From NCBI RefSeq assembly GCF_000012945.1, contig NC_007509.1, positions 1,116,001 through 1,180,000 on the forward strand: 64,000 nt of DNA, given 5' to 3'. Shown in pieces: positions 1 through 8,366 of this stretch. Origin of the DNA: Burkholderia lata. GTDB lineage: Bacteria; Pseudomonadota; Gammaproteobacteria; Burkholderiales; Burkholderiaceae. A model generated the notes under the pieces. That model was not told the origin of the DNA and ran no database searches. It saw only the letters and a list, made by a program, of their open reading frames with translations. How positions within the stretch are numbered: the first letter of the stretch is position 1; every line of letters starts with the position of its first letter. The translations under genes were made by a program, and so were the position numbers.

Positions 1-1069
1 CGGCGCATCGCTGCCGCAGCTGTTCCGGCTGCTGACCGAACTCGCCGCCGCCGATTCCAATCTGCCGCAGGCATTGCGCGGGCACTTCGCGTTCGTCGAA
101 GACTGGCTGAACGCGCCGCCCGGCGCCGATCGCCAGACATGGTTCGACCGTTTCGCGAGCGGCCAGCTCGTCGGCAATGCGTGGACGGAAACCGGCGACG
201 TGGCGCTCGGCCAGACCATCACGAAGGTGTCGGAAAAGCATGGCCGGCTCGTGCTGAACGGCCGGAAGTTCTACAGCACCGGCAGCCTGTTCGCCGACTG
301 GATCGACGTGTTCGCGCAACGCGCGGACGACGGCAGCGACGTGATCGTCGCCGTGGCAACCGCGCAGCCCGGCGTGATCCGCGAGGACGACTGGGACGGC
401 TTCGGCCAGACGACGACCGGCAGCGGCACCACGCGCTTCGAAGATGCAGCGGTCGACGCCCGGGACGTGATCGACTTCGCGCGACGCTTCAAGTACCAGA
501 CGGCGTTCTACCAGCTCTTCCACGTCGCGACGCTGGCCGGCATCGGCCACGCGATCGTGCGCGACGCGGGCGACCTGGTGCGCCGCCGCACCCGCGTATA
601 CAGCCACGGCAACGCGCCGCGCGCGGCCGACGACGCGCAGCTGCAACAGGTGATCGGCGAAATCGCGTCGTGGGCCTATGCGGCCGACGCGCTCGCGCTG
701 CGCGCCGCGCAGCCGCTGCAACAGGCCTACGAAGCGCACTTCGGCGGCGACGCCGCGGCCGAGCACGATGCGAACGTCGCGGCCGAGATCGAGTCCGCGC
801 AAAGCCAGCTCGTCGTGTCGGAACTCGTATTGCGCGCGGCGACGCGCCTGTTCGACGCGCTCGGCGCCTCCGCGACCCGCAGCACGACGGCGCTCGATCG
901 TCACTGGCGCAACGCGCGCACCGTGTCGTCGCACAATCCGCTCGTCTACAAGGCGCGGATCGTCGGCGACTGGGTCATCAACGGGCGCACGCCGCCGTTC
1001 GTCTGGCAGATCGGCAACGGCCCGGGGGCGAGCACGAGCACGCATGCAGATACAGGAGCCGCCCAATGA
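1..1069 (+). CDS. Acyl-CoA dehydrogenase-like flavin monooxygenase (5' truncated)
   Basis: The reading frame is already open at base 2 (GASLPQLFRLL...), so the true start lies before the window. The visible 350 or so residues resemble the C-terminal part of the SfnB/DszC group of acyl-CoA-dehydrogenase-fold proteins. These are flavin-dependent monooxygenases or desulfurisation enzymes rather than fatty acid oxidisers. Visible family traits are the central beta-domain (GNAWTETGDV, then GRKFYSTGS) and a long helical C-terminal bundle. The stop overlaps the start of the next gene in an ATGA junction, so the pair is translationally coupled. Together with the LLM monooxygenase and the nearby Ssu-like importer this suggests use of an organosulfur compound. 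The substrate cannot be read from the sequence. Confidence 0.85.
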   Translation, partial: GASLPQLFRLLTELAAADSNLPQALRGHFAFVEDWLNAPPGADRQTWFDRFASGQLVGNAWTETGDVALGQTITKVSEKHGRLVLNGRKFYSTGSLFADWIDVFAQRADDGSDVIVAVATAQPGVIREDDWDGFGQTTTGSGTTRFEDAAVDARDVIDFARRFKYQTAFYQLFHVATLAGIGHAIVRDAGDLVRRRTRVYSHGNAPRAADDAQLQQVIGEIASWAYAADALALRAAQPLQQAYEAHFGGDAAAEHDANVAAEIESAQSQLVVSELVLRAATRLFDALGASATRSTTALDRHWRNARTVSSHNPLVYKARIVGDWVINGRTPPFVWQIGNGPGASTSTHADTGAAQ

Positions 1070-2466
1070 GCAAGACCATCCGCTTCAATGCGTTCGAGAT
1101 GAACTGCGTCGGCCACCAGTCGCCCGGGCTGTGGGCCCATCCGCGCGACCGGTCGTGGCAGTACAAGGATCTCGACTACTGGACCGACCTCGCCCGCGTG
1201 CTCGAACGCGGGATTTTCGATGCGATCTTCATCGCGGACGTGATCGGCTACTACGATGTCTACAAGGGCAGCAATTACCACGCGCTGCACCAGGCCGCGC
1301 AGATCCCGGTCAACGATCCGCTGCAGCTCGCCGCGCCGATCGCGATGGCGACCGAGCATCTCGGCATCGGCATCACCGCGTCGACGACGTTCGAGCACCC
1401 GTACACGTTCGCGCGCCGGCTGTCGACCGCCGACCATCACACGAAGGGCCGGCTCGCGTGGAATATCGTCACGTCCTACCTCGAAAGCGGCGCGAAAAAC
1501 GTCGGCGATAACGGCCTGCGTACCCACGATGACCGCTACGCGGTCGCGGCCGAGTACGTCGAGGTGCTGTACAAGCTGTTCGAGGGCAGCTGGGAGGACG
1601 GCGCGGTGGTCCGCGATCGCGACGGCCGCGTGTTCACGCATCCGGAGAAGGTGCACGAGATCGGCCACAAGGGTCGCTTCTTCGATGTGCCCGGCTACCA
1701 CCTGTGCGAACCGTCGCCGCAGCGCACGCCCGTGTTGTTCCAGGCCGGCGCGTCCGGCCCCGGCAAGGCATTCGCCGCGCAGCACGCGGAATGCGTGTTC
1801 GTCGCCGCGCCGACCCGCCCGCAGCTGGCGCGCTACGTGGCCGACGTGCGCGCGCAGGCCACGGCCGCCGGGCGCGACGCGAGCAAGGTCCTGATCTACA
1901 ACCTCGTCACCGTGATCGTCGACGAAACCGACGAGAAGGCGCAGGCCAAGTTCGACGAATATCGCAAGTACGTGTCGTACGACGGTTCGCTGGTGTTCAT
2001 GTCCGGCTGGACCGGTATCGACTTCGGCCAGTACGCGCCGAACGATCCCGTCCGGCGCGTCGAAACGAATGCGATCGTGTCGGCGGTCGAACACCTGGCG
2101 GGCGGCGACACCGCATGGACCATCGAGGAACTGGCGGCCTGGGGCGGCATCGGCGGCCTGGGCCCCGTGTTCGTCGGCTCGGCGGCGACCGTCGCGGACA
2201 TCCTGCAGGAATGGGTCGCCGCCACCGACGTGGACGGCTTCAACCTTGCGTATGCGGTTGCGCACGAAACCTTCGAGGATGTCGTGCGTTATCTCGTCCC
2301 TGAGCTTCAGCGGCGCGGCGTGTATCCGACCGGCTATGCGCCGGGCACGCTGCGCGAGAAACTGTTCGGCGGATCGGCGCGGCTGCCGGACGAACATCCG
2401 GCCGCGCAGTACCGCGACATCGAGCAGGTCAAGCGCGAGGCCGAACAGGTGGCGGCCTACGCGTGA
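1066..2466 (+). CDS. LLM-class flavin-dependent monooxygenase, NtaA/SnaA/DszA family
   Basis: This is a 466-residue bacterial luciferase-like monooxygenase of the NtaA/SnaA/DszA group, which uses FMNH2 from a separate reductase to oxidise nitrilotriacetate, pristinamycin or sulfone-type substrates. Family signs are the N-terminal segment starting MSKTIRFNAFEMN, the GHQSPGLW stretch, WNIVTSYLESGAKN in the middle and FQAGASGPGKAFAAQHAE after it. The length is normal for the family. The start was set at the ATG inside the ATGA overlap with the preceding gene, with an AGGAG about 9 bases upstream; the open frame continues further upstream only as a shadow of the previous gene. No flavin reductase gene is next to it. 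The substrate is unknown; an organosulfur compound is inferred from context. Confidence 0.9.
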   Translation: MSKTIRFNAFEMNCVGHQSPGLWAHPRDRSWQYKDLDYWTDLARVLERGIFDAIFIADVIGYYDVYKGSNYHALHQAAQIPVNDPLQLAAPIAMATEHLGIGITASTTFEHPYTFARRLSTADHHTKGRLAWNIVTSYLESGAKNVGDNGLRTHDDRYAVAAEYVEVLYKLFEGSWEDGAVVRDRDGRVFTHPEKVHEIGHKGRFFDVPGYHLCEPSPQRTPVLFQAGASGPGKAFAAQHAECVFVAAPTRPQLARYVADVRAQATAAGRDASKVLIYNLVTVIVDETDEKAQAKFDEYRKYVSYDGSLVFMSGWTGIDFGQYAPNDPVRRVETNAIVSAVEHLAGGDTAWTIEELAAWGGIGGLGPVFVGSAATVADILQEWVAATDVDGFNLAYAVAHETFEDVVRYLVPELQRRGVYPTGYAPGTLREKLFGGSARLPDEHPAAQYRDIEQVKREAEQVAAYA

Positions 2467-2674
2467 CGGCCATGCAGCGGCTGGTCGGCCCGCATGCGCG
2501 GGCCAACCGGCCGGCTTCACGATGAGCAGCAACCGGTGCGTCGGGCCACCACTCGCCCGACACCCTGCCGCCTGATCTCCCCGCTCCCGTCACTCGACAC
2601 CCGGTGCAGCCCCGATGCGGGTTCTGCTGCCGCGCTCGTACATCGAGAGGGCGAACATTGTGGTTGCAGCAACG

Positions 2675-2700
2675 AAAAAGCGCGCACTGAGCGTGCGCGC
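2675..2700 (-). terminator. Intrinsic terminator of the MFS gene
   Basis: Eight-base arms (2680-2687 and 2693-2700) pair perfectly around a 5-base loop. On the minus strand the stem is followed by a run of five T (2675-2679). It lies 33 bases past the stop of the minus-strand MFS gene and is the only clear terminator between the two convergent units. Confidence 0.75.
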
Positions 2701-2732
2701 GCTGCCCCAACGATGAGCAACCTCGACCGTGT

Positions 2733-4160
2733 TCAAACCACGCCGTCGTCGTCGATATCACGCGCCGTCGGCTCGTAACGCACGATCAACAGGAACACGA
2801 TCGGCGTAGCGGCGCTGATCGCGACAACCCAGAACATGTCCGTACCGAGCCGCGCCTGCAGGATCGGCAGCACGAACAGCGCAAGCGCCTGACCGATGCC
2901 GCACAGCGAACGCCCGAAGCCGACGCCGGTACCGCGGATCGCCGCCGGATACGACAGCGTCGGGTAGATCATCATCTGCGCGCCCGGCCCGAACCCTTCT
3001 GCGAACAGCCAGGTGCCGAGCATCAATAGCACGAAGCCGATCGCGAGTGCGCCATGCGGATGCCCCGCCAGCGCGAGCGCCACGAGCGCGACGAACTGAA
3101 GCGCGAACCCCGCGATCGCGACATGACGCGACGCATGGCGATGGGCGAGGCGCATGCCCAGCAAGCCGCCGGTGAACGCAAACAGCACGTTCAGCGCCAG
3201 CGATGCGGCGATCGTTTCGAACACGCCAGCACCGAGAAACTGCGACAGGATCGACGGCAGGAAGAATGCGATCGCCGTGTATTCGAACGGGATGCACAGG
3301 TTCATCACGCTGGCGACGATCGTGCGCCCCAGGTACGGGTGCTGGAACAGCACACGAATTCGCACGGGCGGCGGGCTCGGCGCGCGCCCGGCATCCTCCG
3401 CTTCGTGTGCATGAATCCCGTACGACTCGCGCAGAATCCGCGCGGCGTTGGCCAGGTCACCCTGGTTCGCGGCCCACAGCGGCGATTCGTTCATGAACCG
3501 GTTCCTGAACAGGATGATGACGAGCGCGGGCACCGCGCCGAAGATCAGCGACGCGCGCCACAGCCATCCCGCGTGCTCGGCGGGCAGCAGGAAATACAGC
3601 CCGAAGATCAGCAGGAAGCAGACCGAGGACGCCACGTACCACATCGGGCACCACGCCGCGAGCCGCGACGCCTTGTTGCCGCGACCGTTGAACTTCGAGA
3701 ACTCCGCGAGAAACGCCATCGCGACGGGCAGGTCGATGCCGACACCGAGCCCCATCACGAAGCGCGCGCCGATCAGCACCCAGACGTTCGGCGCCAGCCC
3801 GGCCGCGATCGCCGCGACCACGAAAAACAGCATGTCGGCCATGAACACCTGATAGCGGCCGATCTTGTCGGTCAGCCATCCGCCGATCAGGCTGCCGAAG
3901 ATCGTGCCGATCATGATCGCCGACCCGACCAGCCCGGTCAGTGCCGGCGTCAGGCCGAACTCGCGCGCCACGTCGTCGATCCCGTAGGACAGCGTCGTCA
4001 GATCATATGCATCGAGAAAGACGCCGCCGAGCGCCAGCAGCACGATCATCCGGGCATGGCTGACCGAGCTGTCCACCGTGTTGATCAGGCGCGCGACGTC
4101 GCTGGCCGAGCGAATGGGCGAGGAAACCGGGGTGACGGCGTTCAGGTCGATCGAACTCAT
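2733..4160 (-). CDS. MFS transporter, 12 membrane segments
   Basis: A 475-residue inner-membrane carrier of the major facilitator superfamily. The loop 2-3 signature GGWLTDKIGR is present, and hydrophobic segments run through the whole protein with a charged central loop near residues 230-270. General shape is like the sugar-porter and aromatic-acid symporter branches. The start was chosen at MSSIDLNAV because AAGGAA stands just upstream; upstream in-frame codons have no ribosome site. It faces the ABC importer genes across 332 bases and converges with the monooxygenase pair, so it may move the same class of substrate or its product. Direction of transport and substrate cannot be read from the sequence. 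Confidence 0.85.
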   Translation of the reverse strand: MSSIDLNAVTPVSSPIRSASDVARLINTVDSSVSHARMIVLLALGGVFLDAYDLTTLSYGIDDVAREFGLTPALTGLVGSAIMIGTIFGSLIGGWLTDKIGRYQVFMADMLFFVVAAIAAGLAPNVWVLIGARFVMGLGVGIDLPVAMAFLAEFSKFNGRGNKASRLAAWCPMWYVASSVCFLLIFGLYFLLPAEHAGWLWRASLIFGAVPALVIILFRNRFMNESPLWAANQGDLANAARILRESYGIHAHEAEDAGRAPSPPPVRIRVLFQHPYLGRTIVASVMNLCIPFEYTAIAFFLPSILSQFLGAGVFETIAASLALNVLFAFTGGLLGMRLAHRHASRHVAIAGFALQFVALVALALAGHPHGALAIGFVLLMLGTWLFAEGFGPGAQMMIYPTLSYPAAIRGTGVGFGRSLCGIGQALALFVLPILQARLGTDMFWVVAISAATPIVFLLIVRYEPTARDIDDDGVV

Positions 4161-4492
4161 CGCATTCCTTAGTGTTTCGCCGCATGATCGGCGATGTCCG
4201 CATGGCGCCGGAAGTCGCGCGTCTGGCATTCGCGCCCAACAGGGATCCGATGCAACCGCGATCCCCTCGTGTTCCGGCAGCAGGCATTCTGTTCTCCCGA
4301 TCCGGTTATCCCAAGCGATATAAATCGATAAATTAATCGGCCCGCGTCATTAAGTTGCTCGCCGTCCGCGCTTAGCAGCGGCGTGCATGTTCAATCGCGG
4401 ATTTCTTCGTTCGCGGAGCGCCGATGCTTCGTTACATTAGCCGGTCACCCTGCCCGTACGCGGCCCCTTGCCGCCCTTCCGGAGAATCCCCG
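4161..4492. promoter_or_regulatory. Divergent control region between MFS gene and Ssu-like operon
   Basis: This 332-base gap holds no gene. An AT-rich patch at about 4314-4352, with an ATCGAT palindrome followed by AAATTAAT, stands out from the GC-rich surroundings. It is the obvious place for the two divergent promoters and perhaps a LysR-type (CysB/SsuR) site. No consensus operator could be assigned. Confidence 0.4.
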
Positions 4493-5485
4493 ATGAAGCT
4501 GTCCTGGTCCCGCGCGTGGCAATCCGCGGCCCTCGTCGTTGCCGCGTTCGCCAGCCTCGTCTCGGTGCACGCGCGTGCCGCGACGCCCACTGAGATCCGC
4601 GTCGACTACGCGTACTACTCACCGGAAAGCCTGGTGATCCGCCACTTCGGCTGGCTCGAGGACGAGTTCAAGGCCGATCGCACGTCGATTCGCTGGGTGC
4701 TGAGCCTGGGCAGCAATCGGGCGCTCGAATACCTGAACAGCGGCGCGGTCGATTTCGGTTCCGCCGCGGGTCTCGCGTCGGTGCTCGCGCGCGCGAACGG
4801 CAACCCGATCCATACGGTGTACGTGTTCTCCCGCCCCGAGTGGACCGCGCTGGTGGTCCGCAAGGATTCGCCGATCCGCTCGCTCGCGGACCTGAAGGGC
4901 AAGAAGATCGCCGCGACGCGCGGCACCGATCCGTTCCTGTTCACGCTTCGCGCGCTGCACACGGTCGGCCTGACCCGCGACGATGTCGAGATCGTCAACC
5001 TGCAGCATCCCGACGGACGCACCGCACTCACGAACGGCCAGGTCGATGCGTGGGCCGGCCTCGATCCGCACATGGCCGCGGCGCAGCTCGACGACGGCGC
5101 TCGCCTGCTCTATCGCAATGTCGCGTTCAACACCTATGGCTTCCTGAACGTGCGCGACGCGTTCGCCAGCCAGTACCCGCAGGCGGTCACGCGCGTACTG
5201 AAGGTCTACGATCGCGCGCGCCAATGGATCGTTGCGCATCCGGCCGATACCGCGCAGATTGTCGCCGACGAATCGAAGGTATCGCTGCCGGTGGCGAAAC
5301 TGCAGCTGCAGCGCAACGACTTCAGCGATCCCGTTCCGGGTGACACCCAGCGCGCGGCGCTGAAGGCGGCGGCGCCGGTGCTGACGGCCGAACAGCTGAC
5401 CAGGCCCGGCGTCGATCCCGCGAAGATCGTCGATACGCTGATCGATCCGTCGTTCGCGCGCCCGCTGGTCGACGCATCGCGCTGA
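4493..5485 (+). CDS. ABC importer substrate-binding protein, sulfonate/SsuA type
   Basis: A 330-residue periplasmic binding protein of the SsuA/TauA/NMT1 family. The first 31 residues form a signal peptide (basic MKLSWSR, hydrophobic core, ARAA near the cut site). The mature protein has the family elements RVDYAYYSPESLVI, LNSGAVDFG and ADLKGKKIAATRG. The start at 4493 has GGAGAAT upstream; the open frame extends 23 codons earlier but without a ribosome site. It is first in a three-gene operon with permease and ATPase. Alkanesulfonate or sulfate-ester uptake is the family role; taurine-type or other heterocyclic substrates are possible alternatives. Confidence 0.88.
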   Translation: MKLSWSRAWQSAALVVAAFASLVSVHARAATPTEIRVDYAYYSPESLVIRHFGWLEDEFKADRTSIRWVLSLGSNRALEYLNSGAVDFGSAAGLASVLARANGNPIHTVYVFSRPEWTALVVRKDSPIRSLADLKGKKIAATRGTDPFLFTLRALHTVGLTRDDVEIVNLQHPDGRTALTNGQVDAWAGLDPHMAAAQLDDGARLLYRNVAFNTYGFLNVRDAFASQYPQAVTRVLKVYDRARQWIVAHPADTAQIVADESKVSLPVAKLQLQRNDFSDPVPGDTQRAALKAAAPVLTAEQLTRPGVDPAKIVDTLIDPSFARPLVDASR

Positions 5486-5496
5486 GACTGCCGCCC

Positions 5497-6351
5497 ATGA
5501 CCGACACCGCTGCCCGCGACGACACGCTCGCACCCCGCCGCCCCGCCTCGTCACGCGCCGTCCGGCGCGATCCGCTTCGCAGATGGCGGATCGCGGGCCT
5601 CGCGCTGCCGTTCGCGGCGCTCGCGTTGCTGGAGGTCGTCGTGCGGCAGGGCTGGCTGCCGAGCCATCTCGTCCCGGCGCCGAGCGAGATTCTCGACACG
5701 CTCGCCCGCCTAGGCGTCACGCGCGTGGCGCGCCATGTCGGCGCGAGTACGCTGCGGGTCGCGGCGGGGTTTGCGGCGGGCGCCGGACTCGCGCTCGTCG
5801 TCGGCGCGGCGATGGGCCTGAGCCGCCGGATCGACGCGCTGTTCGAGCCCACCTTCCAGGCGCTGCGCGCGATTCCGTCGCTCGCCTGGGTGCCGGTGTT
5901 GCTGCTGTGGCTCGGCATCGATGAAGCCCCGAAGATCACGCTGATCGCCATCGGCGCCTTCTTCCCGGTCCACCTCGCGGTGGTCGCGGGCATTCGCGAC
6001 GTTGACCGCAAGCTCGTCGAGCTTGGCGCGGTGTACCGGCTCGGCCCGCTCGCGCTGTTCCGCCGCATCCTGTTGCCGGCCGCGCTGCCGCAGATCGTCA
6101 CCGGCTTGCGCACCGGCCTCAGTCTCGCGTGGATGTTCATGGTCGCCGCGGAGCTGATCGCGGCCACGCGTGGCCTCGGCTTCCTGCTGAGCGACGGCCG
6201 GGAAACCGGGCGGCCGGATCTCGTGTTCGGTGCGATCCTGCTGCTGGCGTTGCTCGGCAAATTGACCGACGGCGCGATGGCGCGCGTCGAATCGCACTGG
6301 CTCGGCTGGCGCGACGCCTTCGATCACACGCCACGCAAGGTGTCGACATGA
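5497..6351 (+). CDS. ABC importer permease, SsuC type
   Basis: A 284-residue integral membrane subunit with about six hydrophobic segments. The EAA-type cytoplasmic loop that contacts the ATPase is visible near residues 165-190 (DVDRKLVELGAVYRLG, then RRILLPAALPQ). It starts 11 bases after the binding-protein gene and its TGA overlaps the ATG of the ATPase, so the three genes are one transcript. The family is the SsuC/TauC permease group of sulfonate and nitrate importers. Confidence 0.9.
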   Translation: MTDTAARDDTLAPRRPASSRAVRRDPLRRWRIAGLALPFAALALLEVVVRQGWLPSHLVPAPSEILDTLARLGVTRVARHVGASTLRVAAGFAAGAGLALVVGAAMGLSRRIDALFEPTFQALRAIPSLAWVPVLLLWLGIDEAPKITLIAIGAFFPVHLAVVAGIRDVDRKLVELGAVYRLGPLALFRRILLPAALPQIVTGLRTGLSLAWMFMVAAELIAATRGLGFLLSDGRETGRPDLVFGAILLLALLGKLTDGAMARVESHWLGWRDAFDHTPRKVST

Positions 6352-7169
6352 GCCCCCCTCCTTCTGCACACACGGCGGCGAGCACCGCTACCCCGCTGCT
6401 CGACCTGCGCATCACCCGCAAGCTTTACGGCGATCGCACGATCCTCGCCGACGTCCCGCTGCAGGTCGCGCGCGGCGAGATCGTCTGCGTGGTCGGCCCG
6501 AGCGGTTGCGGCAAGAGCACGCTGCTGCGGATCGTTGCCGGCCTCGACACGGATTTCCGCGGCAGCGTGAAGCTCGGCGGCATCGCGCTCGACGGCCCCT
6601 CGCCGCGCGCCGGCGTGATCTTCCAGGAACCACGGCTGCTGCCGTGGCTATCGATCGCCGACAACGTCGGCTTTGCGGCCGGCCCGCGAGGCGGGCGTGA
6701 GCCGTCCGTCGCACGGCTGCTCGACGAAGTCGGCCTGGCCGGCGTCGCCCGGCAACTGCCGGCCACGTTGTCGGGCGGGATGGCCCAGCGCGCCGCAATC
6801 GCGCGCGGGCTGTTCGGCGAGCCGGACCTCCTGCTGCTCGACGAACCGTTCAGCGCGGTCGATGCGATCACACGGATGCGGTTGCAGACGCTGCTGCTCG
6901 ATGTCGTCGAGCGGCACCGGACGGCCGCGATCGTCGTCACGCACGATCTGGACGAAGCGCTGTATCTCGGCGATCGCGTGCTGATGCTCGCGCCCAACCC
7001 GGGCCGCATCGACGACGAGATCCATGTCGAGGTCGCCCGGCCGCGCGATCGCCGTGACCCGACGCTGGCCGTGCTGCGCGCGCGGCTGCTGGACGCATTC
7101 CAGCAACTTCAGGATCGTGCCGACGAGACGAAGCGCCGAACGCTCGACCTTCAAGGCGCTGAGGCCTGA
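6348..7169 (+). CDS. ABC importer ATP-binding protein, SsuB type
   Basis: A 273-residue ATPase subunit. Walker A (GPSGCGKST) lies near residue 50, the signature LSGGM near 141, Walker B (LLLLDEP) near 165, and the H-loop (VTHD) near 198. The start is the ATG in the ATGA overlap with the permease stop. The reading frame runs further upstream only as a shadow of the permease. It energises the SsuA/SsuC-like pair encoded just before it. Confidence 0.92.
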   Translation: MSPPPSAHTAASTATPLLDLRITRKLYGDRTILADVPLQVARGEIVCVVGPSGCGKSTLLRIVAGLDTDFRGSVKLGGIALDGPSPRAGVIFQEPRLLPWLSIADNVGFAAGPRGGREPSVARLLDEVGLAGVARQLPATLSGGMAQRAAIARGLFGEPDLLLLDEPFSAVDAITRMRLQTLLLDVVERHRTAAIVVTHDLDEALYLGDRVLMLAPNPGRIDDEIHVEVARPRDRRDPTLAVLRARLLDAFQQLQDRADETKRRTLDLQGAEA

Positions 7170-7368
7170 CTTCGCACCGGCTGGTGCACGACGACCGGCG
7201 TCGCCCGGCCCCGAGTCGGCACGCGCTCAGCAGCTGGATGACGCATCCGTCATCGAATACCGGTGCGACAGGAATCGTCGTCATATCGGAGCCCCGACAG
7301 GGCGCTCGGCGTTTCAACCGCCCGCTCACCCCGCAGCGACGCGACATGGTGCAACATGCCGGCGCACC

Positions 7369-7899
7369 TCAACCGTGCGTATGCCGCAACTCGCCGTCGA
7401 TCGTCTGCGGCAGCCTCAACAGGTTGAAGATCGGGCACACGGCCTCGACTGCTTCATGCAGTGCACGAATCGTCTCCGGCGGTTCAGGCGAGACGATATC
7501 GAGCGTGTAGCGAAGGTTGTGCGGGAACACCGGCACATGCTCGAACCCCGGGTGCTGCGCAAGCGGGTGCTGGTCGCCGGTCACCTCGACTTCGATCGAG
7601 TCGATCTTCAGGCCGCGCTCCGCGGCCTGGATCAGCGTGATGTGCGTCAGGCAACTGCCCAGCACGCCGAGTTGCAGCTCCGGCGACGCCGGCCCGAGGT
7701 TGTAGCCCGCGAAATCCGGCGGGCTGTCGCTGATCACCTGGAAATCGCGAATGCGGATTTCCCGCACGCCGCTGCGGCCCAGTGCGCGCACCGTCGCTTT
7801 CAACGGGGTGGCCTTGAGTTCCGGATTGCCGCGGGCGGCTTCTTTTTTCGCGAGCCAGGCGTCGCGTTTTTGTTGGAGATAGTCGTTCAGTGTCGTCAT
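7369..7899 (-). CDS. OsmC/Ohr-family protein
   Basis: A 176-residue protein of the OsmC superfamily, which includes thiol-dependent peroxidases acting on organic hydroperoxides. Both redox cysteine contexts are present: LGSCLTH near residue 90 and AVCPIFNLL near 155. The spacing matches the family. The start was set at MTTLNDYLQQ because upstream codons lack coding character. It converges with the ABC operon and stands alone. A redox role for both cysteines is family knowledge; activity is not proven by the sequence. Confidence 0.8.
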   Translation of the reverse strand: MTTLNDYLQQKRDAWLAKKEAARGNPELKATPLKATVRALGRSGVREIRIRDFQVISDSPPDFAGYNLGPASPELQLGVLGSCLTHITLIQAAERGLKIDSIEVEVTGDQHPLAQHPGFEHVPVFPHNLRYTLDIVSPEPPETIRALHEAVEAVCPIFNLLRLPQTIDGELRHTHG

Positions 7900-8366
7900 G
7901 TCGGGCCGGTACGGTCGCAATGACTGGCCATGCATACGGCGGCCAATCGAGAGGGATCTTCATGCTATTCCCTTCCGTGACAGCCACGAAACGATCATTC
8001 CGGCAAAGCAATTCGCGGTATGTGATGTCGCATTGCGACACGCGTGTCGAGGAACCGTCGGCGCTCCTCCATCCTCCACGAGTTATCCACAATTTCCGTG
8101 CATAACCCTGTGGAGAACCTCGCCGCAATTGCGCCGCAGCCCCTGCCGACAGGCGTCACGGCGCTACCTTCGTCGCATCGCAGGCATTGCACGCCACCAC
8201 ATCGCATCGGGTTCGGCGATCGAGCTTCACCGAGTCGGTGCATGGAGCGCGTCGAGATCGGCAGTCAGGCAGTTCGCACCAGAAATGTGCCGCGCCGACA
8301 TCGGCCGCGCCGCGTCGGCCACAAGCCCGGCCCGACGCGCCAGCTCCGGTCGCGAACATCGGCGCA
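7900..8366. other. Gene-free stretch with DnaA-box-like sequences
   Basis: No convincing gene is present in these 467 bases. A perfect DnaA box TTATCCACA sits at 8083-8091 and a one-mismatch copy on the other strand at 8097-8105 (TTATGCACG on the minus strand). A third partial motif, CTCCACAGG on the minus strand, follows near 8110. No dnaA, parA/parB or rep gene is nearby, so this is not presented as an origin. Confidence 0.35.

Noticed and set aside
946..2532. 528-codon open frame antisense to the LLM monooxygenase gene
   Set aside because: Arg/Val/Ala-rich composition without domains; it mirrors the real gene, as is usual in GC-rich DNA.
8083..8120. Replication origin
   Set aside because: DnaA boxes are present, but there is no rep, parA/B or dnaA gene, and no AT-rich unwinding region or iterons beside them.
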